Shown here piece after piece: positions 10,750-19,518 of a stretch of 64,000 nucleotides of DNA; position 1 is the stretch's first letter, and the number at the start of each line of letters is the position of its first letter. The notes below the pieces were generated by a model that saw nothing but the letters and a program-made list of their open reading frames with translations, was not told where the DNA came from and searched no databases. Origin of the DNA: Corynebacterium spheniscorum (GTDB lineage: Bacteria; Actinomycetota; Actinomycetes; Mycobacteriales; Mycobacteriaceae); contig NZ_FOPJ01000003.1 of the NCBI RefSeq assembly GCF_900113445.1, forward strand, positions 124,001-188,000, read 5' to 3'. The translations under genes were made by a program, and so were the position numbers.

Positions 10750-13700
10750 TTAAGTTTTGGTGGGTTCAGGCTCAGGTGAGCTTGGCGGGGACATACGTTG
10801 GCTAATAACCCGGGTGATTCCGTCACCACGCATAGTCACGCCATAAAGCACATTAGCCACATCCATGGTGGGTTTTTGGTGGGTGATAACAATGAGCTGG
10901 CTATCTTCCCGAAGCTCTTCAAATAGCGCGATCAGGCGTCTTAAGTTCACATCATCAAGCGCTGCTTCCACCTCATCCATAACGTAGAAGGGGCTCGGCC
11001 GGGCCCGGAAAATAGCCACCAACATCGCCAGAGCGGTGAGTGATTTTTCGCCGCCAGACAGTAAAGATAGTCGCTTGACTTTTTTACCTGGTGGCCGGGC
11101 CTCCACTTCGATGCCGGTAGTCAACATATCTTCCGGATTAGTGAGGATCAAGCGTCCTTCACCGCCCGGGAAGAGCGTGTGGAATACCTTGGGGAATTCC
11201 GCTTCGACATCCGCCCATGCATCAGAAAAGAGCTGGAGGATGCGCTCGTCGACTTCCTCGATAACACCTTCGAGGTCTCGGCGAGCCCGAATCACATCAT
11301 CAAGCTGCGTGCTTAAAAACTTGTGGCGTTCCTCCAGGGCTTTGAATTCTTCTAAGGCCAGGGGGTTCACCTTGCCGAGCGAGGCGAGGTTCTTTTCGGC
11401 TTCGCGTAGTCGCGTGGTCCACTGCGGGCGGGAAAAATCTTCCGGCAGTGGATATTCGTTGAGTTCCCCGATGCCGATACCGAGCTGCTCGCTTAAGGAC
11501 GTTTCTGCTTCTTCGAGTCGTACCTGAGCGCGGGAGGCAGCGAGTTCGGCGGCATGAGCTTTCTCGCTGAGGTGTTGGAGCCTCGTTCGTGCTGTGTTTG
11601 CGCGTTCCCGAAGCTTTCCTAGTTTCGCGATCAACACCTGTTGGGTGGCGGCGGTTTCATCTCGGCGGGTTATAGCTGCGGCGGTGGCGTCGCTTAAGCG
11701 GCCAGCGATCCGCTCCCCTAATTCAGCAATGGTGCAGGCGCGTTCAACGCGTTGGTGGCGGGCCGCTAGGGCTTGTGCTTGTCGAGCGCGGTTCATTTGT
11801 TCTGCTTGCGCTTGGCGCCGCAAAGCCGGTGCTTTGCCTGCCGCTGCTTGCACTTTCTCTTCGGCAGAACGTGCCGCTAGCCGCGCTTCCATTTCCATGG
11901 CACGGATTTGGGCAAGCGTTGCTACTGCTTCATCGCGTGCCTCGGTGGATGGTTCGGCCATCTCATCGGTGTCATCAAGATGCGCGAGTTGGTGGGTGGT
12001 GGCATCTAAGGTGCGCTGCGCTTCAGCGAGTCGCTCCTCGACTGCCCCCAGCCGCGTGGCAGCAGCAGTGTGTTCTTGGCGCTGGGTTTGGGCCTGTTTA
12101 CGAGCCCGCTCAGCCTCACGCCTCACACTATCGATGCGGGTGTCACATTCCTTGAGAGCTGCAGTGGCAGCAGCGGCGTGAACGCGGGCTTGTTGTGCAC
12201 TTAGGTGTGCGCCTTCAAGGGTGCCGGATAGTTCTTGTAGTTTCGCCTGAGCAAGTGTGAGTTCTTCACGAGCTGCTTCGATATCCGCGCTGACTTCCAC
12301 GGCGCGGGAGCTTTGTCCCTCACCGACAGCCACCCAGCCTTGACCGTAGAGCACACCACCGGGGGTAACTGCACGCAGCCGCGGGTCTGATTCGATGACG
12401 GCCCGAGCACTTTCGGCGTCCTCAACGAGTACCACGTCCACCAATAAGCGGTTGATGGTGGCGGAAATGGGGGCTTCCAATTTGAGGTGGTCAAGCAACC
12501 AACTGGTGTTATCGGGCAGTACTGCGTCTAGCCGCCAGCTATCTCCTTCCAGAGGCACCACCACCACGGTGCGGGTAGCGTGGCTGAGGTCGGCAACCAG
12601 GGCTTGGAGGCTTGTTGGTTGACCAACCATCGCTGCGGCATGTTCACCTAAAGCTGCCCCAAGGGCACGGGCCAAGCGCTTATCGATGTGAAGATGGCGG
12701 GCGAGTTCGCTGAAATCACCCTGGGATGCCAGTGCTTGAGCGGAGGTTTCCGGGTTCTTGGGAACACTATTGGCAAGGGTGTCGATGCGTGAGCTTAGAG
12801 TGTAGACCTCGCGCTCGTGTCCACGTTGGAGGCCGCGGAGTTCTTCAAGGCGATCTTCGGCGGCTTGGGCTTCCTTGGCGGCATTATCTTGAGCTTCCAG
12901 AAGCGGTGGGCGTTCTTGTTCTAAAGCATCGAGTTGGGTTTCCAGGCTCAGTGCTTCGCCTTCGGCTTCTTCAGATGCTTGTAGGGCTTGTCCTAGGAAC
13001 TCTTCGAGGCGTTGAACTTCAGCTTGGGTGTCAGCTAGGCGGGTGCGTTGAGCTTCTTCTTGGGCGACGAGGCGCACCACGCCTTCGCGAGCATCGGCCA
13101 AGGCACGTACCTCGGCCATATGTTGGGCTTCTGCTTCGCGGGCAGCTTCTTCTTTTTCGGCTACTTCTTCGCTGATGGTTTCTAGGCGTTCCCGGGCGAT
13201 CTCACAGGTTTCGCGTAGGGCCTCGAATTCTTCTTCTGCGGCTTCAGCTCGCGCCAGCAGGTCATCCGGATCCGGACCGGATGGGGTCAGTTCGCTAGGC
13301 AGGCTGGCGTTTGCGCGGTCCCGGGCAACCCGCAAGGTAGCGTTAACGCGTTCTGCGAGAGTGGAAAGCTGAAACCATAGTTCCTGGGCTTGTTTAGCTT
13401 CCGGGGTGGCCACGCTGAGGGCCTGTTCCAATCCTAATTCTTCGCCCGCGCATTCCTCGACCTCAGTTTGAGTCTCCGCAACAAGGTTCTTCGCCCGGTT
13501 TTGCTCAGCAACAGCGTCTTGAACCTTAAGCCGGAGATTGCGCAGTTGATCGGCGGCGAGCACAAGGCGTGCTTCGCGTAATTCTGCTTGTACGGTTGCT
13601 GCGCGCTTGGCCGCTTCTGCTTGGCGGGCAAGTGGGGTGAGCTGGCGGCCTAGTTCCTCGGTGAGGTCAGTTAGGCGATCCAGGTTGCCTTGCATACCGA

Positions 13701-14244
13701 CGAGTTTGCGTTGCGCTTTTTCTTTACGCCGGCGGTGTTTGAGCACGCCTGCCGCTTCTTCGATGTAGGCGCGGCGTTCTTCGGGGCGTGATTCCAGGAT
13801 TTGGGCGAGGCGTCCCTGGCCAACGATGACGTGCATTTCGCGGCCGATGCCGGAGTCGCTGAGCAGTTCCTGGATGTCCATCAGTCGGGCGCGGGAGCCG
13901 TTGATTTCGTATTCGCTGGCGCCGTCGCGGAACATGCGTCGGGTGACTGATACTTCGGAGTAGTCGATGGGGAGTTTGCCATCGGAGTTGTCGATGGTGA
14001 GGGTCACTTCTGCGCGGCCTAGGGGTTTACGGTCCCCTGTCCCGGCGAAGATGACGTCCTGCATGGAGCCACCGCGAAGTGTTTTGGCGCCTTGTTCGCC
14101 CATAACCCAAGCAAGGGCATCTACGACGTTGGATTTACCGGACCCGTTGGGTCCTACCACTGCGCAGATGCCCGGCTCGAATTTTAGGGTCGTCGCTGAA
14201 GCAAAGGACTTGAAACCTTTGAGCGTCAGCGATTTCAGATGCAT
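10750..14244 (-). CDS. smc: Chromosome segregation ATPase SMC
   Basis: 1164 aa, typical SMC length. SMC dimers with ScpA/ScpB entrap and organise the chromosome. Walker A GPNGSGKSN is at about residues 32-40. Two long Ala/Glu-rich coiled coils flank a hinge at about 500-650 (GGVLYGQGW). The C-terminal head has the ABC signature LSLLSGGEKSLTAL at about 1059-1072 and Walker B FYVMDEVEAALDD at about 1086-1098, then the H-loop VITHQKPT. The start is the ATG at 14244, giving the standard MHLKSLTLKGFKSF. scpA and scpB are not in the window. The upstream neighbour is an amino-acid symporter; downstream are the unknown genes and ftsY. Confidence 0.98.
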   Translation of the reverse strand: MHLKSLTLKGFKSFASATTLKFEPGICAVVGPNGSGKSNVVDALAWVMGEQGAKTLRGGSMQDVIFAGTGDRKPLGRAEVTLTIDNSDGKLPIDYSEVSVTRRMFRDGASEYEINGSRARLMDIQELLSDSGIGREMHVIVGQGRLAQILESRPEERRAYIEEAAGVLKHRRRKEKAQRKLVGMQGNLDRLTDLTEELGRQLTPLARQAEAAKRAATVQAELREARLVLAADQLRNLRLKVQDAVAEQNRAKNLVAETQTEVEECAGEELGLEQALSVATPEAKQAQELWFQLSTLAERVNATLRVARDRANASLPSELTPSGPDPDDLLARAEAAEEEFEALRETCEIARERLETISEEVAEKEEAAREAEAQHMAEVRALADAREGVVRLVAQEEAQRTRLADTQAEVQRLEEFLGQALQASEEAEGEALSLETQLDALEQERPPLLEAQDNAAKEAQAAEDRLEELRGLQRGHEREVYTLSSRIDTLANSVPKNPETSAQALASQGDFSELARHLHIDKRLARALGAALGEHAAAMVGQPTSLQALVADLSHATRTVVVVPLEGDSWRLDAVLPDNTSWLLDHLKLEAPISATINRLLVDVVLVEDAESARAVIESDPRLRAVTPGGVLYGQGWVAVGEGQSSRAVEVSADIEAAREELTLAQAKLQELSGTLEGAHLSAQQARVHAAAATAALKECDTRIDSVRREAERARKQAQTQRQEHTAAATRLGAVEERLAEAQRTLDATTHQLAHLDDTDEMAEPSTEARDEAVATLAQIRAMEMEARLAARSAEEKVQAAAGKAPALRRQAQAEQMNRARQAQALAARHQRVERACTIAELGERIAGRLSDATAAAITRRDETAATQQVLIAKLGKLRERANTARTRLQHLSEKAHAAELAASRAQVRLEEAETSLSEQLGIGIGELNEYPLPEDFSRPQWTTRLREAEKNLASLGKVNPLALEEFKALEERHKFLSTQLDDVIRARRDLEGVIEEVDERILQLFSDAWADVEAEFPKVFHTLFPGGEGRLILTNPEDMLTTGIEVEARPPGKKVKRLSLLSGGEKSLTALAMLVAIFRARPSPFYVMDEVEAALDDVNLRRLIALFEELREDSQLIVITHQKPTMDVANVLYGVTMRGDGITRVISQRMSPPSSPEPEPTKT

Positions 14245-14291
14245 TTGAGCTAGCCTAGCAAGCCCCTGCCAGGTTAGTCATAGTGCCTTTG

Positions 14292-15776
14292 TTACTTGTG
14301 GACAGTGAACTCAGCGACGCGTTCGGCAGCGCCCTGGGTGGCGGCGTCATCGCCTTCCCAGCACTCGATATTGGGCACGCCGGGGAGCATGTCTTTGTGG
14401 AATACCGGGTCCAGGCCACGGGCCTTTTGCTGGGAGTAATTCTTGAGCAGCTTGATGGCCACACCGGCTAGCGGAACGATGGCGAGCAAGTTGATGAAGA
14501 CCATGATGCCAGCGAAGGTATCGCCCAGAGCCCACACCAGCGGCACCGATCCGATGGCGCCGCCGAAGACGCAGATCAGGACCATCAAGCGGAAGCCAGT
14601 CATAACGGACTTGCTGGTGGTGAAGTACTCGATATTGGACTGTGCCAGGTAGGTGTTGCCGATGATCGAGCTGAAGGCGAGGAAGAAGAGAATGAAGGTC
14701 ACGAAGTGGACGCCCCAGGCACCTACTTCGCCAGCAAGAGCGGATTGGGTGAGGTTGGAGGATTCGATTCCTTCGCCGAACTTCGGGTCGGATAGCAGGA
14801 TGATGAAGGCGGTGATGGAGCAGACCACGATGGTGTCGAAGTAGACGCCGAGGGTTTGCACCAGGCCCTGCTTAACCGGGTGCGACACGGTTGCGGTACC
14901 GGCGGCGTTGGGTGCGGAACCCTGGCCGGCTTCGTTGGAGAACAAACCGCGCTTCATGCCGTTGGTGAAAGCAGCGCCAAGGGTTGCGCCGGCAATTTCT
15001 TTGAAGCCCAGGGCGTGGGTCACGATCTCGGTGATCATGGCGGGCACTGCGTTGTAGTTCAGGGCGAGTACCACCAGGCCGATGATGATGTAGGTGACGG
15101 CCATGAAGGGCACAACCACCTGGGTGAAGCTGGCGATGCGCTTGACGCCACCGAAAATAACCATGGCGGTGATCAAGGAGAGGATGGCTCCGATGATCAT
15201 TTTGGAGGTGAGGGTGTCGGAGCTGATGGAGCCGCCGACTGCAGCCACAATCGAGTTGGTTTGGATGGCGTTGTAGACAAAGCCGTAGGTGATCGTGATG
15301 GCGAAGGCGAAGATAACAGCTAACCAGCGCGCATTCATGCCACGAGTCATGTAGTAGGCGGGGCCACCACGGTAGGTATCGCCATCTCGGGTTTTCCACA
15401 GCTGCGCCAGGGTGGACTCCACGAAGGCGGTAGCGCCACCGAGTAGAGCGATCATCCACATCCAGAAGACCGCGCCGGGACCACCGGTAGTGATAGCCAC
15501 TGCTACACCGGCAACATTGCCGGTACCTACGCGCGAGGCTGCTGAGATGGTAAAGGCTTTGAATGCCGAGATGCCATCATCTTTGGATTCTTCTTTGGTG
15601 CGGCCACGGCCACCGGGTTTTTCGGCGACCGCTTTGAACATTTCCGGGATCATTCGGATCTGAACCACGATGGTTCGGATGCCGAAGTACGCACCGGCGA
15701 GAATCAGGAGGTAAGGGATGACCTTCCAGAGATTCCCATTGATTGTGTCCGACACAAAGGTTTCGATTAGCTGCAT
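14292..15776 (-). CDS. AGCS-family sodium:alanine/glycine symporter
   Basis: About 494 aa, polytopic with about 11 spans. AGCS signatures are clear: AASRVGTGNVAGVAVAI, GGPGAVFWMW, the block TNGMKRGLFSNEAGQGSAPN and NTYLAQSNIEY. These carriers import Ala or Gly with Na+. The N-terminus from MQLIETF fits the family. The ATG at 15776 lies 8 nt after TAGGAT (15785-15790), which fits a leaderless message and rules against the upstream extension. A terminator separates it from the mutM operon. It stands between mutM and smc, where other actinobacteria often have different small genes. Confidence 0.92.
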   Translation of the reverse strand: MQLIETFVSDTINGNLWKVIPYLLILAGAYFGIRTIVVQIRMIPEMFKAVAEKPGGRGRTKEESKDDGISAFKAFTISAASRVGTGNVAGVAVAITTGGPGAVFWMWMIALLGGATAFVESTLAQLWKTRDGDTYRGGPAYYMTRGMNARWLAVIFAFAITITYGFVYNAIQTNSIVAAVGGSISSDTLTSKMIIGAILSLITAMVIFGGVKRIASFTQVVVPFMAVTYIIIGLVVLALNYNAVPAMITEIVTHALGFKEIAGATLGAAFTNGMKRGLFSNEAGQGSAPNAAGTATVSHPVKQGLVQTLGVYFDTIVVCSITAFIILLSDPKFGEGIESSNLTQSALAGEVGAWGVHFVTFILFFLAFSSIIGNTYLAQSNIEYFTTSKSVMTGFRLMVLICVFGGAIGSVPLVWALGDTFAGIMVFINLLAIVPLAGVAIKLLKNYSQQKARGLDPVFHKDMLPGVPNIECWEGDDAATQGAAERVAEFTVHK

Positions 15777-15784
15777 GGAAGGGG

Positions 15785-15790
15785 ATCCTA
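15785..15790 (-). promoter_or_regulatory. -10 element for the AGCS symporter (leaderless start)
   Basis: TAGGAT on the minus strand, 8 nt before the ATG at 15776, directly after TG. Transcription would start at or next to the A of the ATG. No convincing -35 is visible. Confidence 0.45.
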
Positions 15791-15841
15791 CAGGGTGACC
15801 GCGATCATTCCTGCACGAAAGAGCCATCTCTGCCACATGAG

Positions 15842-15862
15842 AAAACTCACGTTCCGGTGAGT
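15842..15862 (-). terminator. Terminator after the DUF177-rnc-mutM operon
   Basis: On the minus strand ACTCAC pairs with GTGAGT around a 6-nt loop and is followed by TTTTCTC. It begins just after the mutM stop. Confidence 0.7.
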
Positions 15863-15863
15863 C

Positions 15864-16691
15864 TTAGAGCGTTTGACAGCTTGGGCAGTAGTGCGTCGAG
15901 CGGTTCGCGAAGGCTACGCGGCGAATCGGTGTGCCACAGCGGGCGCAGGGTTCCCCGGTTTGTCCGTAGGCGTTGAGGGAGCGGGAAAAATATCCGGAAG
16001 CGCCGTTGACGTTTACGTATAGGGAGTCGAAGCTGGTTCCGCCGGCGGCGAGAGCGCGGTGCATGACCTCTTGGACGGCGCTGATCAGGTTGAGAATATC
16101 GCGGCGTCGAAGTCGGTATGCAGGCCTGGTTGGTTTAATGCCGGCAGCCCAGAGAGATTCATCAGCATAGATATTTCCTACCCCCGAAATTAGGGATTGG
16201 TTCAGGAGCACTGATTTGATGCTGGCCTTCGAGGCGCGCATTTTTCGGGCCGTTTCGAGCTCATTGAAGCGCGGATCGAGCGGATCGAGCGCGATATGTT
16301 GCGCGGGAACGGGGGTACCTTCGGCATCTGTTTCACAAAGCAGCCAGCGGCCGAAGGTTCGTTGGTCAATGAAGCATAATTCTCGGCCGTTATCGCAGTG
16401 AACCCGGATGCGAATATGGGGGCTAGTTGCGGTGCCGGGGTCCCCCACGATCATCTGGCCGCTCATACCGAGGTGCACCATCAGGGCGCGATCATCGTCG
16501 AGGGCTGCCCAGAGGAATTTTCCGCGGCGATGCCAGCCGGTGATGCGGCGGCCGACTAATTGCGGGGCTAAGGGGCTTTCCTGGCCGCGGTTGGCGCGTG
16601 CGTGTAGCACTTCGCAGCTTAACACCGTGGTGTTGCTGAGGTGCTCGGCTAAACCGCGGCGAACCACCTCAACTTCGGGAAGCTCAGGCAC
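15864..16691 (-). CDS. mutM: Formamidopyrimidine-DNA glycosylase MutM (Fpg)
   Basis: 275 aa. It removes 8-oxoguanine and formamidopyrimidines and nicks the abasic site. The mature N-terminus PELPEVEVVRRGL carries the catalytic Pro and Glu. HRRGKFLW and VHLGMSGQM are conserved DNA-binding parts, and YADESLWAAGIKP is the H2TH region. The C-terminal zinc finger has C-x2-C (PCARCG) and C-x2-C (YCPSCQ). The start is GTG at 16691, sharing bases with the rnc stop (TAGTG), so it is coupled to rnc. Length and all key residues are normal. Confidence 0.97.
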   Translation of the reverse strand: MPELPEVEVVRRGLAEHLSNTTVLSCEVLHARANRGQESPLAPQLVGRRITGWHRRGKFLWAALDDDRALMVHLGMSGQMIVGDPGTATSPHIRIRVHCDNGRELCFIDQRTFGRWLLCETDAEGTPVPAQHIALDPLDPRFNELETARKMRASKASIKSVLLNQSLISGVGNIYADESLWAAGIKPTRPAYRLRRRDILNLISAVQEVMHRALAAGGTSFDSLYVNVNGASGYFSRSLNAYGQTGEPCARCGTPIRRVAFANRSTHYCPSCQTL

Positions 16692-17422
16692 TAGGCCAAC
16701 CGTTCATAAGCTACGCGGGCAGCCTCTTGCTCTGCCAGTTTCTTATTGTGGCCAACACCGGTGCCCATCACTTCGCCATTGACCCACACTTGTGCGGTGA
16801 AGGTGAGGTCGTGTTCGGGGCCTTCGTGGGTCGCGGTGTATTCCGGAAGCTCATATTTAAGCTCCGAGACGCGCTCCTGCAGCGTGGTTTTCCAATCTTG
16901 ATGCAGGCCCTGAGCGGTGGCGTGATCAATTTTGTCTTTGCATAGCGCCAAGATGACATTCTTGGCTGCGTCGAACCCATGCTCCAGGTAAATCGCCCCG
17001 AAAAGCGCTTCGGTGGTGTCAGCGAGGATGGAGTCCTTGTCTTTGCCTTCGGTCATGCGCTCGCCGCGGCCAAGCAGGATGTAATCACCCAGGTTGATGC
17101 TGCGGGCAATATCGGCCAATCCGTAGCGCGAAACAATGCTGGCGCGCATTTTGGAGATCACAGATTCCGGGCTGGTGGGGTATTGCAGGTAGAGCTGGTG
17201 GGCCACCGAGACGCCGAGGACCGCGTCGCCGAGGAATTCGAGGCGCTCGTTATTGGGCAGATTCCCATTCTCGTTGCCGAAGGAGCGGTGAGTAAGCGCC
17301 AGGCATAGTAAATCCGGGTTCAGCTCGATGCCTAGGCGATCAAGCAGCGGCTCATGGTTGATGGCATTAAATGCCTCCTCCAAAGCCGCTGTGCCGGTGA
17401 GACGATTCTTTTTTCGGCTCAT
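16691..17422 (-). CDS. rnc: Ribonuclease III
   Basis: 243 aa. It cleaves double-stranded RNA in rRNA and mRNA maturation. The signature NNERLEFLGDAVLG holds the acidic catalytic residues, and the second acidic cluster is DTTEALFGAIY. The C-terminal dsRNA-binding domain reads DWKTTLQERVSEL to KKLAEQEAARVAYE. The ATG overlaps the DUF177 stop (ATGA) and the 3' end overlaps the mutM start by 1 bp, so the three genes form a tight operon. Confidence 0.97.
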   Translation of the reverse strand: MSRKKNRLTGTAALEEAFNAINHEPLLDRLGIELNPDLLCLALTHRSFGNENGNLPNNERLEFLGDAVLGVSVAHQLYLQYPTSPESVISKMRASIVSRYGLADIARSINLGDYILLGRGERMTEGKDKDSILADTTEALFGAIYLEHGFDAAKNVILALCKDKIDHATAQGLHQDWKTTLQERVSELKYELPEYTATHEGPEHDLTFTAQVWVNGEVMGTGVGHNKKLAEQEAARVAYERLA

Positions 17423-17937
17423 AGGAATTTCTCCAACCCCGCCCAGCGCGGATCGACTCGCTCTTCTTCGCCTGAAACCCCATCCGGTGCGGGAACTGCC
17501 TCCTCATCGCATTCCTCACCGAAATCTGCGCACACTGGGTTAAAAGGCAGGTTGAGGCCGGCTTCGTCGATGGTCGCCTGCGTGAGATCGATGTGGTTTT
17601 CTTCCACCATCGACACCTCTTCGTCTTCATCCTCTTCGCCTTGGATGAAGTCCTCATCGGCGGCGAAGACGGTGGAGATGTCCAGCGTGTACATCGGGTT
17701 GAGCTCTTTAAGGCAACGCGAGCATTTGCCTTTCATGCGTGCCGAGACCGAGGCTTCGGCCAGCACCGCATCCCCTAGCGGACGCAGGTTGGTGTCCACG
17801 GTCACTTCCCCGCCTTCGGGGATAGCGATCATGACCGGTCCGATGCGAAGCGGTGAAGGACCGGTGTGGACAAGGTGTTCAGGGAGTGCGCCAGGCCTAA
17901 GTAAGGCGGCGACGTCAAAGCGAAATGGTGAAGTCAT
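17419..17937 (-). CDS. DUF177 / YceD-family protein
   Basis: 172 aa. YceD-family proteins are linked to 23S rRNA accumulation and in many bacteria sit beside ribosomal or rnc genes. The diagnostic C-x2-C of KCSRCLKEL is at about residues 72-75. A later acidic stretch GEEDEDEEVS is followed by the conserved DLTQATIDEAGLNLPFNPVC and FGEEC, which supplies the distal Cys. It ends inside the rnc start codon. The ATG at 17937 is preceded by TATAGG within 12-18 nt, so the message has a very short or no leader. Confidence 0.9.
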   Translation of the reverse strand: MTSPFRFDVAALLRPGALPEHLVHTGPSPLRIGPVMIAIPEGGEVTVDTNLRPLGDAVLAEASVSARMKGKCSRCLKELNPMYTLDISTVFAADEDFIQGEEDEDEEVSMVEENHIDLTQATIDEAGLNLPFNPVCADFGEECDEEAVPAPDGVSGEEERVDPRWAGLEKFL

Positions 17938-18158
17938 GACGTCCGCTAGCCTATACCGTGATTACCCCCATACGACGCATAAGGTATGACTTAGGCGCAG
18001 TTTCTGATAGGTAATAGATATGTGTAGCGACCCTCTTGGTGACTCGCAGTCGGCATCAGCGTTTGCTCCCCACATGTGCCGCTTCAACTGTGTGACCCCG
18101 GAGGAAACCCACACATTCTCACTATTGCCTTAGCCCCTTTTTAGGGAGAGAAGGTTTG
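17938..18158. other. Intergenic region between divergent DUF177 and lacI
   Basis: The DUF177 promoter lies at its left end. A 19-codon ORF (18074-18133, plus) without a ribosome site is present but not supported. A run CCCCTTTTTAGGG (18136-18148) is a short imperfect palindrome just before the small ORF at 18159. Otherwise no gene or repeat seen. Confidence 0.4.
17950..17955 (-). promoter_or_regulatory. Putative -10 for the DUF177-rnc-mutM operon
   Basis: TATAGG on the minus strand, 12 nt before the ATG at 17937; the overlapping TAGGCT is an alternative. It is the only plausible -10 close to the first gene of the operon. Confidence 0.4.
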
Positions 18159-18302
18159 ATGGTGAAAACCCCGCAGAGGGTAGTCGTGGTGGCGAAAGTC
18201 ACGACGGATATTTCTCGGCAGGGTCATTATCTTAACGATGGAGCAACTCCAATATCGCCTCTTATTAAAACGGTGCGAAATCGACTGCTTCAGCGGATGT
18301 GA
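18159..18302 (+). CDS. Possible 47-codon small ORF or leader upstream of lacI
   Basis: ATG at 18159 follows GGGAGAGAAGG with suitable spacing, a better ribosome site than most genes in the window. The product starts MVKTPQRVVVVAKVTTD and ends NRLLQRM; it is basic, with a short Val-rich segment and no Cys. Its stop lies 80 bp before the lacI GTG. I do not recognise it. It may be a small protein, a leader peptide coupled to lacI, or chance; the ribosome site and position are the only evidence. Confidence 0.35.
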   Translation: MVKTPQRVVVVAKVTTDISRQGHYLNDGATPISPLIKTVRNRLLQRM

Positions 18303-18382
18303 TGGCCGTGTCCTTGTGGGTTCATTATCCGGTTCGAGGTTTTAGGAAAGCCCTCGAAGACATTCAAAGTTGGGAGCACTGC

Positions 18383-19447
18383 GTGTCCACAAAAAGACCA
18401 ACGATGAAAGACGTCGCCTTAAGTGCGGGAGTATCAACCACCACGGTTTCCTTGGTTGTTCGCGGGGATTCTCAGATACCTGATTGCACCGCTAAGCGCG
18501 TCCACCAAGCAATTAAAGATGTTGGCTACGTATATAACCGGCTGGCCGGTAATTTGCGTGGCGGAGGGGCCACCACCTTCGGAATTCTGGTGACGAATCC
18601 ACGGAATGCGTATTTCCGTGAACTGATTATGGCAGTCGAGCAGGCCCTCGCCGATAGCGATGATATGGCGGTCTCGACTTTCTCACTCGGGGGTAAGCGG
18701 AGGGAAGCAGCTCTAGCTACGAAGCTGGCCGGCCAAGGTATATCCGGTTTGATGTTCATGCCGCGCGAGCCTTATAGCGACCACGATATGCAGGAAATTA
18801 ATGCCCGTTTGGGTATTCCGGTGGTGCAGCTGATTCATGATTCGGCCCCTGCCTTTGATCATGTGATTGTTGATGAGTATGCGGCGGGTTATTTGCTCGG
18901 TGAGCATCTGGCTGAGTTAAACCCCAATAACCTGCTCTTTATTGGCGGTTCTACGAGCAACTCGGTGCTGCGCCAACGTGTGGCCGGTATCCAGGATGGT
19001 TTAGCTAAGCATCTTCCGGATAAGGAGATTCCGGTGTGCGAGGCTGCGGCTACTAATGGCAATTATGAGTTTAGCGAAAACCTGAACTTGGTAACTGAGG
19101 CTTTGGATCGTTGCCATGAGAACCTCGATGGGGCTGCCCCGGATGTTGTGGTGTGCTTCAACGAGAGTTATTTGGTTGGTGCGTTGATAACGCTGCGCGA
19201 TCGTGGCTTTATGCCTGGCGATGATGTAGCGATCGCAGCCTTTGGTGACCTGCCGGTGCTTTCTAGCCCCGGGTTTGGCATGTCCACCACGGTGGTGAAT
19301 ATTCACCCGGAGCAATTCGGTTTGAAGGCCCTGGAGGTGCTGCGTAACCGCATTGCGGATCCTGATCTGCCGCCACAGCGTGCCGTGATTGCGCCTAAGT
19401 TGGTGGTGGGTGATTCCACTACTCGTCGGATACCGACAAAGTCTTAA
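18383..19447 (+). CDS. LacI-family transcriptional regulator
   Basis: 354 aa. N-terminal helix-turn-helix TMKDVALSAGVSTTTVSLVVRG, then the hinge helix NRLAGNLRGG that enters the minor groove. A periplasmic-binding-like sensor domain follows (TFGILVTNPRNAYFRELI to about 340). GTG at 18383 is chosen because GGAG stands 7-8 nt before it and the protein then begins at STKRPTMKDV; the longer frame from 18299 adds residues unlike the family. The ligand is unknown. The neighbour downstream is the convergent amt, so no target gene is obvious; the permeases nearer the left end are possible but unlinked. The gene separates DUF177 from sepIVA, which are commonly adjacent in relatives. Confidence 0.92.
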   Translation: MSTKRPTMKDVALSAGVSTTTVSLVVRGDSQIPDCTAKRVHQAIKDVGYVYNRLAGNLRGGGATTFGILVTNPRNAYFRELIMAVEQALADSDDMAVSTFSLGGKRREAALATKLAGQGISGLMFMPREPYSDHDMQEINARLGIPVVQLIHDSAPAFDHVIVDEYAAGYLLGEHLAELNPNNLLFIGGSTSNSVLRQRVAGIQDGLAKHLPDKEIPVCEAAATNGNYEFSENLNLVTEALDRCHENLDGAAPDVVVCFNESYLVGALITLRDRGFMPGDDVAIAAFGDLPVLSSPGFGMSTTVVNIHPEQFGLKALEVLRNRIADPDLPPQRAVIAPKLVVGDSTTRRIPTKS

Positions 19448-19465
19448 AGCCCGCAGTGCTTCACA

Positions 19466-19512
19466 AAAGGTGCCGCGCTTCCCCCTATAAGTTGGGGGTG
19501 CGCGGCACCTTT
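19466..19512. terminator. Bidirectional terminator between lacI and amt
   Basis: AAAGGTGCCGCGC pairs perfectly with GCGCGGCACCTTT, with an inner CCCCC/GGGGG stem. It lies between the convergent stops at 19447 and 19519 and has short T-runs on both strands. Confidence 0.9.
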
Positions 19513-19518
19513 GTTTGG

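Noticed and set aside
18074..18133. 19-codon ORF beginning MCRFNC before lacI
   Set aside because: No ribosome site or near -10, only two Cys; too short to support.
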